DNA of 60,224 nucleotides, from assembly GCA_022792175.1 (NCBI GenBank), contig JAAWAN010000035.1, forward strand, positions 1-60,224, given 5' to 3'. This DNA comes from Provencibacterium sp. Its GTDB lineage: Bacteria > Bacillota > Clostridia > Oscillospirales > Ruminococcaceae. The position numbers were made by a program, and so were the translations under genes. The notes beneath the pieces were generated by a model. That model saw nothing but the letters and a program-made list of their open reading frames with translations, was not told where the DNA came from and ran no database searches. Shown here one piece after another: positions 42,964 through 52,582 of the stretch (within the stretch, counting starts at the first letter, position 1; each line of letters begins with the position of its first letter).

Positions 42964-44014
42964 GCTGTTTTTGCCTCCAAAGGGTAATGAGTTTTTCTAA
43001 TCTTTTCTGAATGGCCGGTTTGGAAAACTCCGAAACCCATTCGTTTTGCTTGAGAAGAATCTGCCTGCGTATATTCGGCTGCGTCAAAACCACATGCGCC
43101 AGCCGGGCAAGCAGCTGCGGCTTCTTTTGAGAAACCAGAATGCCTGCGCCGCCCATCGTGGCGCCGACGGCACAGGCATCATAGCCGACGGTGGGGACGC
43201 CGCAGTACATGCTTTCGAGCAGCGGAATGCAGAAGCCCTCATGCTCGCTCATGCAGAGAAAGATATCCGCGTTTTTATAGTAGTTATAAAGCTCTTCATC
43301 GCTCACCTTGCCGGTAAAGGTGACCGCCTTCCGGCAGCAAAGAGAGGAGAGCCGGGCCTGAAGCGACGTATAGTAGGCGGTGTTGTCCGCATAATTGCCC
43401 GCAAAAATGAGCCTGCTGTTACAGTTGATCTCCCTGTAGTAGCATTCAAAGATATCGATGATATCCTCGTGCTTTTTGTTGGGGGCCACCCGGCCGACAA
43501 AAAGAAAGAGCTTCTGCTGCGGATTTTCCCGCAGCTCTCTGCGCGGCACCGTGTCTATCTTGCTGAAATCAATCACATTGGGCAAAACTCCCATTGGCCC
43601 GTCTGCTCCTAATTCCCGCAGGCATTGAAGATTAAATTCAGAGACGCCCAGAAAGTAGTTATAGCGCTCCTTAATCTCATCAATCTGCAGTTCACCCGGG
43701 TCCCTTTTGCGGCTGTTTTTATCCCAGAAGCCGGGCGGGGTGATGTTGTGGTAGACCATCACCCGAAAACAGCCGCCCGCGAGCACGGCATCCAGAATAT
43801 GGCTTTCACCGGAAAAGTGGTGCAGAAGAATATCATCCGGCTGGAGCCTCAGCTTTTCGATATCGTTCCGGTAACGGGAAACCTTTTCATTTACCCATTT
43901 GCTGTAGATGGCGGTTTCATACCCCATCTCCTGCAGCAGCGTATACAGGTTTATGACGTCGTTGCTGACGCCGTCTCCAAAGTCGAGCGCATCCAGCGCC
44001 TGAATGATTCTCAT
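42956..44014 (-). CDS. GT4 family glycosyltransferase
   Basis: 352 residues. Marks are FLFVGRVAPNKKHEDIIDIFECYY, AVTFTGKVSDEELYNYYKNADIFLCMSEHEGFCIPLLESMYCGVPTVGYD. The E-x7-E motif is intact. Its start overlaps the stop of the FkbM gene by four bases, so translation is coupled. It is a paralogue of the GT4 enzyme at 39307-40377. Acceptor and sugar are unknown. Confidence 0.92.
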   Translation of the reverse strand: MRIIQALDALDFGDGVSNDVINLYTLLQEMGYETAIYSKWVNEKVSRYRNDIEKLRLQPDDILLHHFSGESHILDAVLAGGCFRVMVYHNITPPGFWDKNSRKRDPGELQIDEIKERYNYFLGVSEFNLQCLRELGADGPMGVLPNVIDFSKIDTVPRRELRENPQQKLFLFVGRVAPNKKHEDIIDIFECYYREINCNSRLIFAGNYADNTAYYTSLQARLSSLCCRKAVTFTGKVSDEELYNYYKNADIFLCMSEHEGFCIPLLESMYCGVPTVGYDACAVGATMGGAGILVSQKKPQLLARLAHVVLTQPNIRRQILLKQNEWVSEFSKPAIQKRLEKLITLWRQKQHE

Positions 44015-45567
44015 TTCGCATCCCCGCTTGTGTCACACATTTTGCCGGCATCGACAAAAATGGAATTGATGCCGGTGAAGGCATATTCTTCATAACCCTT
44101 TGATTTCATAAAGGTGAGGATATCCTGCCGCTTGATTCCCAGGGCGGCATACTGCCGGAACTCGACCGTTTCCACGATAAAGGCGACAGGGCGAAAGCGC
44201 TCAAAATCCATTGCGGCCAGAGCGGGGAGCTCGTCCCCCTCAATATCAATGGAAAGAACGGCAGGGCAGTCGCTGAAATATTTTTCGATGACCTCGTTAA
44301 TGGAGACAATCTGCACCGGTATCGTGGACTCGATGTAAGCATCCGGCGCATGGGCGAGGGTGGCCTCGATAAACTCTTTATTGAAGGAGCTGAGCCCGCC
44401 GCCGCTGATTCTGTAAAAGTCCATCGTTTTTCCGGCTTCGGCACCTATCCCGCAGTTTAAAACGGTATCCCGCGGCCGGAATTTTTTTAAATCCTCAATC
44501 ATGTCCGGATTGGCTTCGATGAGAACGCCGGCATACCCCTTCTGATAAAAGCGAAAGGTGTTATTGAAATATTTATAGTGGTTGCATCCGATATCCAGAT
44601 AGGTAATCTGCTGCGGCGGATTTTTCATATTGGAAAGGATAAAGGTGACAATGAGATCCTCTCCTGCCTGGGAATAGCTTTGATAGGTCATATCGGGGGT
44701 AATGGAAATCATCTCGTTGCAGGCATCGATTCTTTTGTTGGTGCTTTCCAGCCATTTTTCTGTGCCGGTAATGCGGCTATCCTCTGCCTGCAGCCATTTT
44801 TCCTGGCCCTCCATGCGCTGCGAAAGCAGCTTTAGCCACTCCTCGCTGCCGGCCGCCCTTTTCTGCAGCGCTTCTATTTCGCTGCTCTTTTCCAGCAGCT
44901 CGCTCGTTTTTTGCAGCTTTTGCAGATAGCTTTCCTCCAGCGCCGAGAGCTTGTTATCAAAGCGCGCCTGCAGCTCTTCAGCAAGGGCCTGCTGCGCCTG
45001 CAGCTCTGCACGAAGCTTTTCCTGCAGCTCTTCAAGCTGCAGGGCCATTTTCTGCTGATCGGCTGTCCGCTGATTTTCCAGCTCGGCCCGCAGCTGCGCG
45101 ATATTCTGACAGATATGCTGCCCCATCTCCCGGGTGGCCTGCCAGCTGGCGGTAAGCTTTTCCAACAGCAGGCTGATAAGCCGGAACACAGCGCCGTTAA
45201 AGATTTCCTGATAGCGGGTGGATACGCGCATCAGCTTGTTGATAACGCGCTTTACCCAATAAAGCCTTGTCTGGCGGGGGATTTTGTTGCTGGTCAGCTG
45301 ATATTCCTGCAGGGTGTTCAGATAGACCTGATAGGAGGCGGGGTCGAGGGAAAAGTTCAGAAGGGCTGCCGGTTCTTCGTCAGAAGTGCCGGATGACGGA
45401 GCAACCTTTGCGGCAAGCTTTTCCTGATTTTCCCTTTCCAGCGCTGTCCAGTCGAGCGACTGCATGCGCTGCCGGACCTCGGCGCTCAGGCCGCGGTCGT
45501 CATTTACAGAGAAGCTTTTATCCTGCTCGAGAATCTTATCTAAAATCTCGCTGGCCCTCAGTTCCAA
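44011..45567 (-). CDS. FkbM-type methyltransferase with long coiled coil and 14-residue repeats
   Basis: About 518 residues. The N-terminal 140 residues are helical (ELRASEILDKILEQ opening, common in clostridial glycan enzymes). A coiled coil spans about 145-290. Near its end are three tandem 14-residue units, each with E-E/K-W-L, with Trp at 247, 261 and 275 (numbered from the GTG at 45576). Residues ~300-515 are an FkbM domain (QAGEDLIVTFIL, YLDIGCN, VLIEANP, LSIDIEGDELPAL). It sits next to wzt/wzm. I use TTG 45567, seven bases after AAAGGGTG; GTG 45576 is an alternative. A chain-ending or length-measuring role is inferred. Confidence 0.85.
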   Translation of the reverse strand: MELRASEILDKILEQDKSFSVNDDRGLSAEVRQRMQSLDWTALERENQEKLAAKVAPSSGTSDEEPAALLNFSLDPASYQVYLNTLQEYQLTSNKIPRQTRLYWVKRVINKLMRVSTRYQEIFNGAVFRLISLLLEKLTASWQATREMGQHICQNIAQLRAELENQRTADQQKMALQLEELQEKLRAELQAQQALAEELQARFDNKLSALEESYLQKLQKTSELLEKSSEIEALQKRAAGSEEWLKLLSQRMEGQEKWLQAEDSRITGTEKWLESTNKRIDACNEMISITPDMTYQSYSQAGEDLIVTFILSNMKNPPQQITYLDIGCNHYKYFNNTFRFYQKGYAGVLIEANPDMIEDLKKFRPRDTVLNCGIGAEAGKTMDFYRISGGGLSSFNKEFIEATLAHAPDAYIESTIPVQIVSINEVIEKYFSDCPAVLSIDIEGDELPALAAMDFERFRPVAFIVETVEFRQYAALGIKRQDILTFMKSKGYEEYAFTGINSIFVDAGKMCDTSGDAK

Positions 45568-45582
45568 TTGCTGCACACCCTT

Positions 45583-46944
45583 TTAATGTTCTATTTGGAG
45601 ATCGTCCGTCTGCCAGACGGTATTCAGCTTACACAGTCCGACATCCGTTTCTCTGGATATCACGCTGATTTTTACCGCTTCCTGTACATCATCCTGCGGA
45701 AAGTTATCTTCCGAATAAGCGGCAATATTGATCCAATATTCTCCGGGCATTAATGTGTTTTGAAGGATATCTACGCTAATGCTGCCCGAGGGCTGCATAT
45801 GAAGATACTGATTATTCTGAATGACTGTATTGGTCCCATAGCAGTGAACCCCGTCTGTCCGGAAGATGCCAAAGCCTACGTTGGAGCGAACGGCCGGCTT
45901 GTTGCGGCGATAAAACATCCTGATCCGAAAGGGCTCGCCTGTATAGAAAAGAAGCTTTCTTTCTCCCTGCGCGTTGGTAAGCTCAATGCCGGTAAACTCT
46001 ACGTCCCGGTTTCCGAAGCGCCGGTTTCCGAGGCCGCGGGTATCCTCCCCGGTCTCCGCCGGCTGGGCGGCGCTTTCAGGCGGCTCCTCCGCTGCGGGCG
46101 GTACTTCTTCCGGCGGGGCGCTGTTTTCCGAAGCCGCCTTGACGGTCCGCTCCTTTTCCGCCTGCTTTTTCTCCTCCTGCCGCTTCTCCTCCCGGATTTT
46201 AGACTGCTCGCGCTTTTCGCCCATCGCCTCCAGATAGAGCGAATGGATATGCCGGGGCGGGCCCATCTCGCGGATATGCCCGTCCGCTATCCAGATGGAG
46301 CGGTTGCAGATGCTTTCGATAGAGCCCAGCGCATGGGAGACAATGACGATGGTGGTGCCGGAGGCCTTGATTTCCCGCAGCTTTTCAAAGCACTTCGCCT
46401 GAAAGTTGGCATCCCCCACCGCGAGGATTTCATCAATCAGCAGCACATCCGCATCCACATTGATGGCGACCGAGAAGGCCAGGCGCATATACATGCCGGA
46501 GGAATAGGTGCGCACCGGGTTATCGATAAAATCCCCCAGCTCGGAGAAGGCGATGATATCCTCCAGCCGCTCCTCGACCTCCCTGGCGCTCAGCCCGAAA
46601 ATGGAGGCGTTGATATAGATATTCTCCCGTCCGGTCATATCCGGATGAAAGCCCGCCCCCAGCTCGATGAGGCTGGAAACCCGTCCCTCAATAGAGATGC
46701 TGCCCCGGTCGGGATACATGATTTTCGTCATCAGCTTGAGCAGCGTGCTCTTGCCGCAGCCGTTTTCCCCTACCAGGCCGACCGCTTCGCCGCGCTCCAC
46801 ATTGAAGCTTATGCCGCCGAGCACCCAGTGCTCCTCATAGCGGTTGCGGTTTCGGAAGAGCACCTTTTCCTTCAGGCTCTGCCCCTTGTCGTAATAAACC
46901 CTGAATTTTTTGTGGACATCCTGCACTCGGATCACAGCTTGCAC
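45583..46944 (-). CDS. wzt: ABC polysaccharide exporter, ATP-binding protein with Wzt C-terminal domain
   Basis: 453 residues. The ABC domain (1-250) has GLVGENGCGKSTLLKLMT (Walker A), TYSSGMYMRLAFSVAINVDADVLLIDEILAVGD (signature and Walker B) and the H-loop VSHALGSIESICNRSIWI. A Glu/Lys/Ala-rich linker (about 245-305) leads to a beta-sandwich domain (about 310-453) typical of Wzt proteins that recognise the chain end before export. GTG 46944 follows GGAGGAG and overlaps the permease stop. The linker is unusually charged and repetitive (EEKRQEEKKQAEKE). Confidence 0.93.
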   Translation of the reverse strand: MQAVIRVQDVHKKFRVYYDKGQSLKEKVLFRNRNRYEEHWVLGGISFNVERGEAVGLVGENGCGKSTLLKLMTKIMYPDRGSISIEGRVSSLIELGAGFHPDMTGRENIYINASIFGLSAREVEERLEDIIAFSELGDFIDNPVRTYSSGMYMRLAFSVAINVDADVLLIDEILAVGDANFQAKCFEKLREIKASGTTIVIVSHALGSIESICNRSIWIADGHIREMGPPRHIHSLYLEAMGEKREQSKIREEKRQEEKKQAEKERTVKAASENSAPPEEVPPAAEEPPESAAQPAETGEDTRGLGNRRFGNRDVEFTGIELTNAQGERKLLFYTGEPFRIRMFYRRNKPAVRSNVGFGIFRTDGVHCYGTNTVIQNNQYLHMQPSGSISVDILQNTLMPGEYWINIAAYSEDNFPQDDVQEAVKISVISRETDVGLCKLNTVWQTDDLQIEH

Positions 46945-47721
46945 TTATAACTCCTCCGCGAAATGCTTTTTTAAGCGGGAAAATATCCATCCGCCGGCAA
47001 TCAGAACGAGAATCCCCAGCAGAAAGGCGTGCGTCAGCGTAAACAGCTCGGGGAGCCTCGCATAGTAGAGAATATCCCGGTAGGCCTGGATAACCGGGGT
47101 CATGGGGTTGACAAGGAAGATGGGGTGCAGCTGCTCCGGCACCATTTCCATCGAATACATGACCGGCGTTAAAAACTGCCAGGCCATCACCAGAATGCCG
47201 AGAATATATTCAAAATCCCGCAGATACACCGTAATGGCGGAAGCCAGCAGCGCCATGCCCATGCACAAAAGAAGCTCCACCAGCATAACGGGCGGCAGAC
47301 AGAGAATGGCGAGGGGATTCAGCGGTATCCGGGCAAAGAGCAGGGCGATGAAAATAACGATGAAGGTCAGCAGCATGTTGACAAAGCAGGTGAGCACATG
47401 CGCAATCGGCAGCACCTCCCGGGGAAAATAGATTTTGCTGACCAACGATTTCTGGTTTAAAATGCTGGAGGCGCCCCCCTGCAGGGAGGTGGAAAAGAAT
47501 ATCCAGGGCACCAGTGCGACGAAAAGAAAGATATAGTATTTGTCAATGCCCGCGCGCATGATGACCGAGAAGACCAGCGTATAAACGACCAGCTGCAGCA
47601 GCGGGTTTAAAAAGGTCCACAAAAAGCCCAAGATAGAGCCCTTATACCTGCCCCGCAAATCCCTCTTCACGAGGTTAAAAACCATGTTCCGGTAATCCCA
47701 GATTTCCTTTAATGCTTTCAA
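46945..47721 (-). CDS. wzm: ABC polysaccharide exporter, permease
   Basis: 258 residues, six membrane helices, ABC-2 type. MKALKEIWDYRNMVFNLVKRDLRGRYKGSILGFLWTFLNPLLQLVVYTLVFS is the classical opening of Wzm/TagG/KpsM-like permeases. It forms the export channel with Wzt. Its ATG overlaps the end of the rmd-like gene by four bases. Confidence 0.95.
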   Translation of the reverse strand: MKALKEIWDYRNMVFNLVKRDLRGRYKGSILGFLWTFLNPLLQLVVYTLVFSVIMRAGIDKYYIFLFVALVPWIFFSTSLQGGASSILNQKSLVSKIYFPREVLPIAHVLTCFVNMLLTFIVIFIALLFARIPLNPLAILCLPPVMLVELLLCMGMALLASAITVYLRDFEYILGILVMAWQFLTPVMYSMEMVPEQLHPIFLVNPMTPVIQAYRDILYYARLPELFTLTHAFLLGILVLIAGGWIFSRLKKHFAEEL

Positions 47722-48677
47722 ACGCTTTCCCCGCCGTTTCCTAGATAATCGCGCCAGTACTGCAGAACCTCTTCAATGGTGGACGGCAGCGGTATAACCG
47801 GCTGCCAGCCGGTATCCTGCTGCAGTTTGGAAATATCCGCTTCGATAACCGGTATATCCGCCGGCCGCATCCGTTTTTCATCGGTGCGCACCTCAATCTC
47901 TGCCCGAGAGAGGCTACAGATACAGTCCAGAATCTGACGGATGGAAACTGCATGGCCGCTGCCTACATTGTAGGTCTCCCCGCTTTTGCCATGAACAGCC
48001 AGCAGAGCATAGGCGCGCACAACATCGCGCACATCAGTAAAGTCCCGCCTGGACGAGAGGTTGCCGACCCGGAGCACCGGCTCCTGCAGGCCCCTTTCAA
48101 TCCGCGCCGCCTGCCGGCAGAAGTCGGATACCACAAAGGCCGGCGCCTGACCGGGACCGATATGGTTAAAGGCCCGGATGAGCAGAATGTCCAGCTGATA
48201 GGCATCTGCATAGATTTTTCCCAGCATGTTCTGGCAGGCCTTGGTCGCGGCATAGATGTTGCCCGGACGCAGGACGGTATCCTCGCTGACGGGGATTTCC
48301 TCCGGCTTCAGGCGTCCATACTCCTCACCCGAACCAATCAGCAGCAGGCGCGGCCGGTAATTCAGCTGCCGGACGGCCTCCAGAAGATTCAGCGTGCCCT
48401 TGATATTGATATCCGCCGTCAGTGCCGGCTTTTCCCAGGAGAGGGCGACCGAGCTCTGCGCCGCCAGATGAAAGATGCAGTCCGGCCGGACCGCCTGCAG
48501 CGTTTCACAGAGCGCCTGCGGCTGCAGAATATTTAAATCCAGTATCCGGATATCCGGTATTTCCAGCGCTTCCCGGGGCAGGCGGGTGGCCGTGACGAAG
48601 GCTCGCATTTCATCGCGCAGATAATTTATCAGATAGCGCCCGACAAAGCCCGCGGCGCCGATAATCAGTACCCGCAT
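47718..48677 (-). CDS. rmd: GDP-6-deoxy-D-mannose reductase (RMD-like)
   Basis: 319 residues, extended SDR. VLIIGAAGFVGRYLINYL binds the nucleotide; YAATK supplies the catalytic Tyr and Lys; the GPGQAPAFVVSDFCRQAARIE and SRRDFTDVRDVVRAYALL segments are typical of RMD enzymes that reduce GDP-4-keto-6-deoxy-mannose to GDP-D-rhamnose. Location directly after gmd and manC supports this. A GDP-talose or GDP-fucose type product is not excluded, but the fcl pattern is less fitting. ATG after GGGAGGTG. Confidence 0.83.
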   Translation of the reverse strand: MRVLIIGAAGFVGRYLINYLRDEMRAFVTATRLPREALEIPDIRILDLNILQPQALCETLQAVRPDCIFHLAAQSSVALSWEKPALTADINIKGTLNLLEAVRQLNYRPRLLLIGSGEEYGRLKPEEIPVSEDTVLRPGNIYAATKACQNMLGKIYADAYQLDILLIRAFNHIGPGQAPAFVVSDFCRQAARIERGLQEPVLRVGNLSSRRDFTDVRDVVRAYALLAVHGKSGETYNVGSGHAVSIRQILDCICSLSRAEIEVRTDEKRMRPADIPVIEADISKLQQDTGWQPVIPLPSTIEEVLQYWRDYLGNGGESV

Positions 48678-48723
48678 CCCTTTTGCACCTCCCTGAAAAT
48701 GATGGCATAGCGGCAGCTTGCGC

Positions 48724-49749
48724 TCAGCCCCGGGAGCTTTTCGCCTGCAGCAGCTCGAGATCGTTTTTCACCATTTTTTCCACCAGCTGCGAAAAAGAAA
48801 TCTCCCGTTTCCAGCCAAGCACTGTTTCCGCTTTGGTGGGGTCGCCGAGCAGCAGCTCGATCTCGGCCGGCCGGAAAAATTTTTTACTGACGCGCACGAG
48901 CGTTTTCCCTGTTGCTTTGTCAGCGGCCGTCTCGTCTGTGCCCTTTCCGGAAAATACCAGCTCGATTCCTGCGGCGGCGAATGCCGTCTGCACAAATTCG
49001 CGTACCGTGCGGGTCTCGCCGGTAGCGACCACATAATCATCCGGACTCTGCTGCTGCAGCATCAGCCACATGGCCCGGACATAGTCCTTCGAGTGGCCCC
49101 AGTCGCGCCGGGCATCAAGATTGCCGAGCTCGACGCAGTCCAGCAGCCCGTTTTTGATTCTGGCAACGGCATCGGTAATCTTGCGGGTGACGAATTCCTT
49201 CCCCCGCCGTTCTGATTCATGGTTAAAGAGAATGCCCGAGCAGGCGAACATCCCGTAGCTTTCCCGGTAGTTTTTGGTTATCCAGTGGCCATAGAGCTTG
49301 GCGACGCCATAGGGGCTGCGGGGGTAGAAGGGGGTGGTCTCCTTCTGCGGCGTCTCCTGCACCAGACCGAACATTTCGGAGGTGGAGGCCTGATAGAAGC
49401 GGCAGGAGGGCTTCACCGTCCGGATGGCTTCGAGCATGTTTGTCACGCCGATGGCATCGATTTCGGCGGTTGCGAGCGGCTGCTCCCAGCTCGTTGCCAC
49501 AAAGCTCTGCGCCGCCAGATTATAAACCTCATCCGCCTGTGAAATCCGCATGGCGTTGATGAGTGAGACTGTATCGGTCATATCCGCATAGATAAATTTT
49601 ATCTTTTCCTTCAGATGTTCCACGTTGCCATAGTCCACAACGCTCTTGCGGCGCATGATGCCATAGACCTCATATCCCTTTTCAAGCAGAAGCTCGCTGA
49701 GGTAGGAGCCATCCTGCCCGGTAATTCCGGTGATCAGTGCATGCTTCAT
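48724..49749 (-). CDS. gmd: GDP-mannose 4,6-dehydratase
   Basis: 341 residues. [33 protein letters not shown] (NADP loop and Gmd-specific start), [22 protein letters not shown] and [12 protein letters not shown] (catalytic Tyr-x3-Lys) are complete. It converts GDP-mannose to GDP-4-keto-6-deoxy-mannose, the branch point to GDP-D-rhamnose. The ATG follows AGGAGA. It lies between manC and rmd, so the operon makes the whole sugar donor. Confidence 0.95.
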   Translation of the reverse strand: MKHALITGITGQDGSYLSELLLEKGYEVYGIMRRKSVVDYGNVEHLKEKIKFIYADMTDTVSLINAMRISQADEVYNLAAQSFVATSWEQPLATAEIDAIGVTNMLEAIRTVKPSCRFYQASTSEMFGLVQETPQKETTPFYPRSPYGVAKLYGHWITKNYRESYGMFACSGILFNHESERRGKEFVTRKITDAVARIKNGLLDCVELGNLDARRDWGHSKDYVRAMWLMLQQQSPDDYVVATGETRTVREFVQTAFAAAGIELVFSGKGTDETAADKATGKTLVRVSKKFFRPAEIELLLGDPTKAETVLGWKREISFSQLVEKMVKNDLELLQAKSSRG

Positions 49750-49765
49750 AAAAATAAAATCTCCT

Positions 49766-50842
49766 TTATATCAGTTCGTTTCGGTTGCAGATTTTCAGGT
49801 TTTCAATCACCTTTTTAATCTCCGCGGTGCTGTCCTTGGCGCAGATGAGAACGGCATCCTCGGTGTCGACCACGATGAGGTCCTCCACACCGACCGCCGC
49901 AATCAGGCGCTTTCCGCCGCGGATGATGGTATCCTTCGTATTGATGGTGACAACATCACCCGAGACAGCATTGCCGAACTCGTTGGTGCGATTAATCCGT
50001 TCGAGTGCCAGCCAGCTGCCGACGTCGTCCCAGCCGAAGCTGCCCGGGATGACATAGATATCCTGCGCCTTTTCCATAATGCCATAGTCAATCGATTCGC
50101 TCGGGAATGCGGTAAAGCAGCGCTCCAGCGTGCTTTCAAAGTCCTTTGCTTTGCAGGCCGCCCGGATTTCTTCCATGCCCTCATAGATGCGGGGAAGAAA
50201 GCGGCGGAAATTCTCCCGGATGGTCGACAGCTTCCAGACGAACATGCCGCTGTTCCAGAGATACTGCCCGCTGCTGAGATACTCCTTTGCCGCAGTCAGA
50301 GCCGGCTTCTCTACAAAGCGCTCTACCCGGTAGCTGCCGTTTTCTCCGGCGGGGGCGAAGCGGATATAGCCATACCCCGTTTCCGGATAGGTCGGCGTTA
50401 TGCCGATGGTAACCAGATTTTCGCCTTTTTCTGCAACCTTTCCCGCGCGCCTCAGCACATCCAGAAACATGGCGGTGTATTTAATCAGGTGGTCGCTGGG
50501 CAATACGCACATCAGCGCGTCCTCATATTTGTTTGCGATTGCCGCCGCCGCCAGCGCGATGCAGGGGGCGGTGTTGCGCGCCATCGGCTCCGCCAGAATG
50601 TTCTCTGCGGGCAGACCCGGAAGCTGCTCTTTTACCAGCTCCCGGTAGCTCTGGTTGGTAACAATGTAGATATCCTCCAGCTCTATCAGCGGCTGCAGCC
50701 GTTCCACCGTCAGCTGAATCATCGTTTTTTCGCCGCCTGTCAGCGACAGGAACTGCTTGGGGCGCTGCTGCCGGCTCATCGGCCAGAAGCGTTCGCCGCG
50801 TCCTCCCGCCATAATGACCGCCGTCATTTTCAAGTTTCTCAT
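49766..50842 (-). CDS. manC: Mannose-1-phosphate guanylyltransferase
   Basis: About 358 residues. [27 protein letters not shown] is the GTP/Mg2+-binding pyrophosphorylase signature, and [18 protein letters not shown] carries the sugar-binding FVEKP motif. It is the short form without the isomerase domain. It makes GDP-mannose from mannose-1-P for Gmd. ATG 50842 lies right behind GGGAG; an internal TTG or the ATG at 50827 (MTAVIMAGG) would leave better spacing, so the true start may be 5 codons later. Confidence 0.94.
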   Translation of the reverse strand: MRNLKMTAVIMAGGRGERFWPMSRQQRPKQFLSLTGGEKTMIQLTVERLQPLIELEDIYIVTNQSYRELVKEQLPGLPAENILAEPMARNTAPCIALAAAAIANKYEDALMCVLPSDHLIKYTAMFLDVLRRAGKVAEKGENLVTIGITPTYPETGYGYIRFAPAGENGSYRVERFVEKPALTAAKEYLSSGQYLWNSGMFVWKLSTIRENFRRFLPRIYEGMEEIRAACKAKDFESTLERCFTAFPSESIDYGIMEKAQDIYVIPGSFGWDDVGSWLALERINRTNEFGNAVSGDVVTINTKDTIIRGGKRLIAAVGVEDLIVVDTEDAVLICAKDSTAEIKKVIENLKICNRNELI

Positions 50843-50848
50843 CTCCCT

Positions 50849-52558
50849 TTAGCCGATTAAGCGGGCGGCCAGCTTCTCAAGCGCAGACAGAGCCTGCTCC
50901 GCTTCCTTTTTGCTGCTGCCCCTGACAGAGAGGTAGCATTTTATTTTAGGTTCGGTTCCCGAAGGGCGCAAAACCAGCCAGCTGCCCTCTTCAAAGAAGA
51001 ACTTTAAAACGTTGGAGGCGGGTAGCTGCAGCGGGATGCGCTCCCCGGTAGAACAGACAAGGCGCGTGTGCTGCTGGTAGTCCTCTATCATCACCGGCTG
51101 TTTTCCGGCAAAAAAGCCGCCGTAATCGCGGCGAAGGGCGGCAAGCAGCCGTTCAATCTGCTCCTGCCCCTCTTTGCCGGGCAGCTCGATGGAAATCAGC
51201 TTTTCCTGATGCCAGCCATATTTCTGAAACAGGCTGTTCAGCGCCTGATAGAGCGTTTTTCCCTGCTGCTTATACCAGAGCGCCATTTCAGCAATGAGCG
51301 CTGCGGCGATGACGGCATCCTTATCGCGCACGAAGTTTCCGGCCAGATAGCCGTAGCTTTCCTCAAAGCCGAACAGAAAGACATGGTCCCCGTTTTTCTG
51401 CCAGCTTTCTGCCAGCTCGCCGATATATTTAAAGCCGGTCAGTACATCGAAAACCGGAATGCCATAGGCTGCGCAGATCTTCTCTGCCATTGAGGAGGAG
51501 ACAATGGTTTTGATAACGGCCGCGTTTTTTGGCAGCGTTCCCCGCTCGCTGTGGGTATGCAGGATATATTCGGTCAGCAGCGCGCCGGTCTGGTTGCCGG
51601 TTAAAACGGCATACTCCCCCTTTTCATCCTGCGAGAGAACGCCAATGCGGTCGCAGTCCGGGTCGGTGGCAAAAATGAGGTCCGGCTGCAGGGTCTGCGC
51701 CATTTCCATCGCCAGTGTGAAGACCTCCCGGTTTTCCGGGTTAGGGCGCGGCGCGGTCGGAAAGTTCCCGTCCGGCAGCTCCTGCTGCGCGACCACCGAT
51801 ACCTGAGAAAAGCCCAGTTCCCGCAGCACCCGCCGCACCGGCAGGTTTCCCGTTCCATGCAGTGGAGAATAGAGGATTTTGAGTTCCTTTGCCTTTTTTT
51901 CCAGCAGCTCGCCGCGCAGGCTGAGCGAGCGCACCTGCCGGTAGTAGGGCGCATCCGTCTCTTCGCCCATATAGCGGATTTTTCCTTCCTTCAGGGCCTG
52001 CGAAAAGGGCAGAAACGGAAGATCGAAAAGCCCGAAGCGCTCGATCTGCTTTTGTATGCTGTCGGCGGCATGGTCGGTAATCTGTCCTCCGTCCGCCCCA
52101 TAGACCTTGTAGCCGTTATATTCCCTGGGGTTGTGCGAGGCGGTGATGACGATGCCCGCCGCCGCTTTATGATACCGCACCGCCCAGGAGAGCATCGGCG
52201 TCGGGCGAATGCCGTCATAGAAGAGCACCTCTATGTCCGCCGCTGCCAGCACCTCTGCCGCGGCCTTCGCAAATTCCTGCGAACCGTTTCGCGTATCATA
52301 GGCGATGCAGACGCTCGGATGCTTTTCTGTTTCCTTCAGATATGCCCCCAGCCCTGCCGTTGCGCGGCGCACGGTATAGAGGTTTATCCGGTTGTTGCCC
52401 GCCCCCATCTTCCCGCGCAGGCCTCCTGTGCCAAACGAGAGAAAACGGTAAAACCTGTCTTCCTCCTCCTGCGGGGAGCAGATGGCGCTCAACTCTGCCT
52501 TTGTGCGTGCATCCACTGCGGGATTTTTCTGCCAGTCCTCTTTATTCGGAATCTTCAA
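50849..52558 (-). CDS. Phospho-sugar mutase (phosphoglucomutase/phosphomannomutase)
   Basis: About 569 residues, alpha-D-phosphohexomutase family of the long PgcA type. The phospho-serine loop is GIVITASHNPREYNGYK, the metal loop DPDCDRIG, the sugar loop FGFEESYGYL, and the phosphate loop RPSGTEPKIK. In this place it most likely supplies mannose-1-P (or glucose-1-P) for the GDP-mannose branch. I choose TTG 52558, nine bases after AAAGGTGG; the frame also opens at ATG 52579, which lacks a ribosome site. Confidence 0.92.
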   Translation of the reverse strand: MKIPNKEDWQKNPAVDARTKAELSAICSPQEEEDRFYRFLSFGTGGLRGKMGAGNNRINLYTVRRATAGLGAYLKETEKHPSVCIAYDTRNGSQEFAKAAAEVLAAADIEVLFYDGIRPTPMLSWAVRYHKAAAGIVITASHNPREYNGYKVYGADGGQITDHAADSIQKQIERFGLFDLPFLPFSQALKEGKIRYMGEETDAPYYRQVRSLSLRGELLEKKAKELKILYSPLHGTGNLPVRRVLRELGFSQVSVVAQQELPDGNFPTAPRPNPENREVFTLAMEMAQTLQPDLIFATDPDCDRIGVLSQDEKGEYAVLTGNQTGALLTEYILHTHSERGTLPKNAAVIKTIVSSSMAEKICAAYGIPVFDVLTGFKYIGELAESWQKNGDHVFLFGFEESYGYLAGNFVRDKDAVIAAALIAEMALWYKQQGKTLYQALNSLFQKYGWHQEKLISIELPGKEGQEQIERLLAALRRDYGGFFAGKQPVMIEDYQQHTRLVCSTGERIPLQLPASNVLKFFFEEGSWLVLRPSGTEPKIKCYLSVRGSSKKEAEQALSALEKLAARLIG

Positions 52559-52582
52559 GGACGATATGCCACCTTTCATTCG

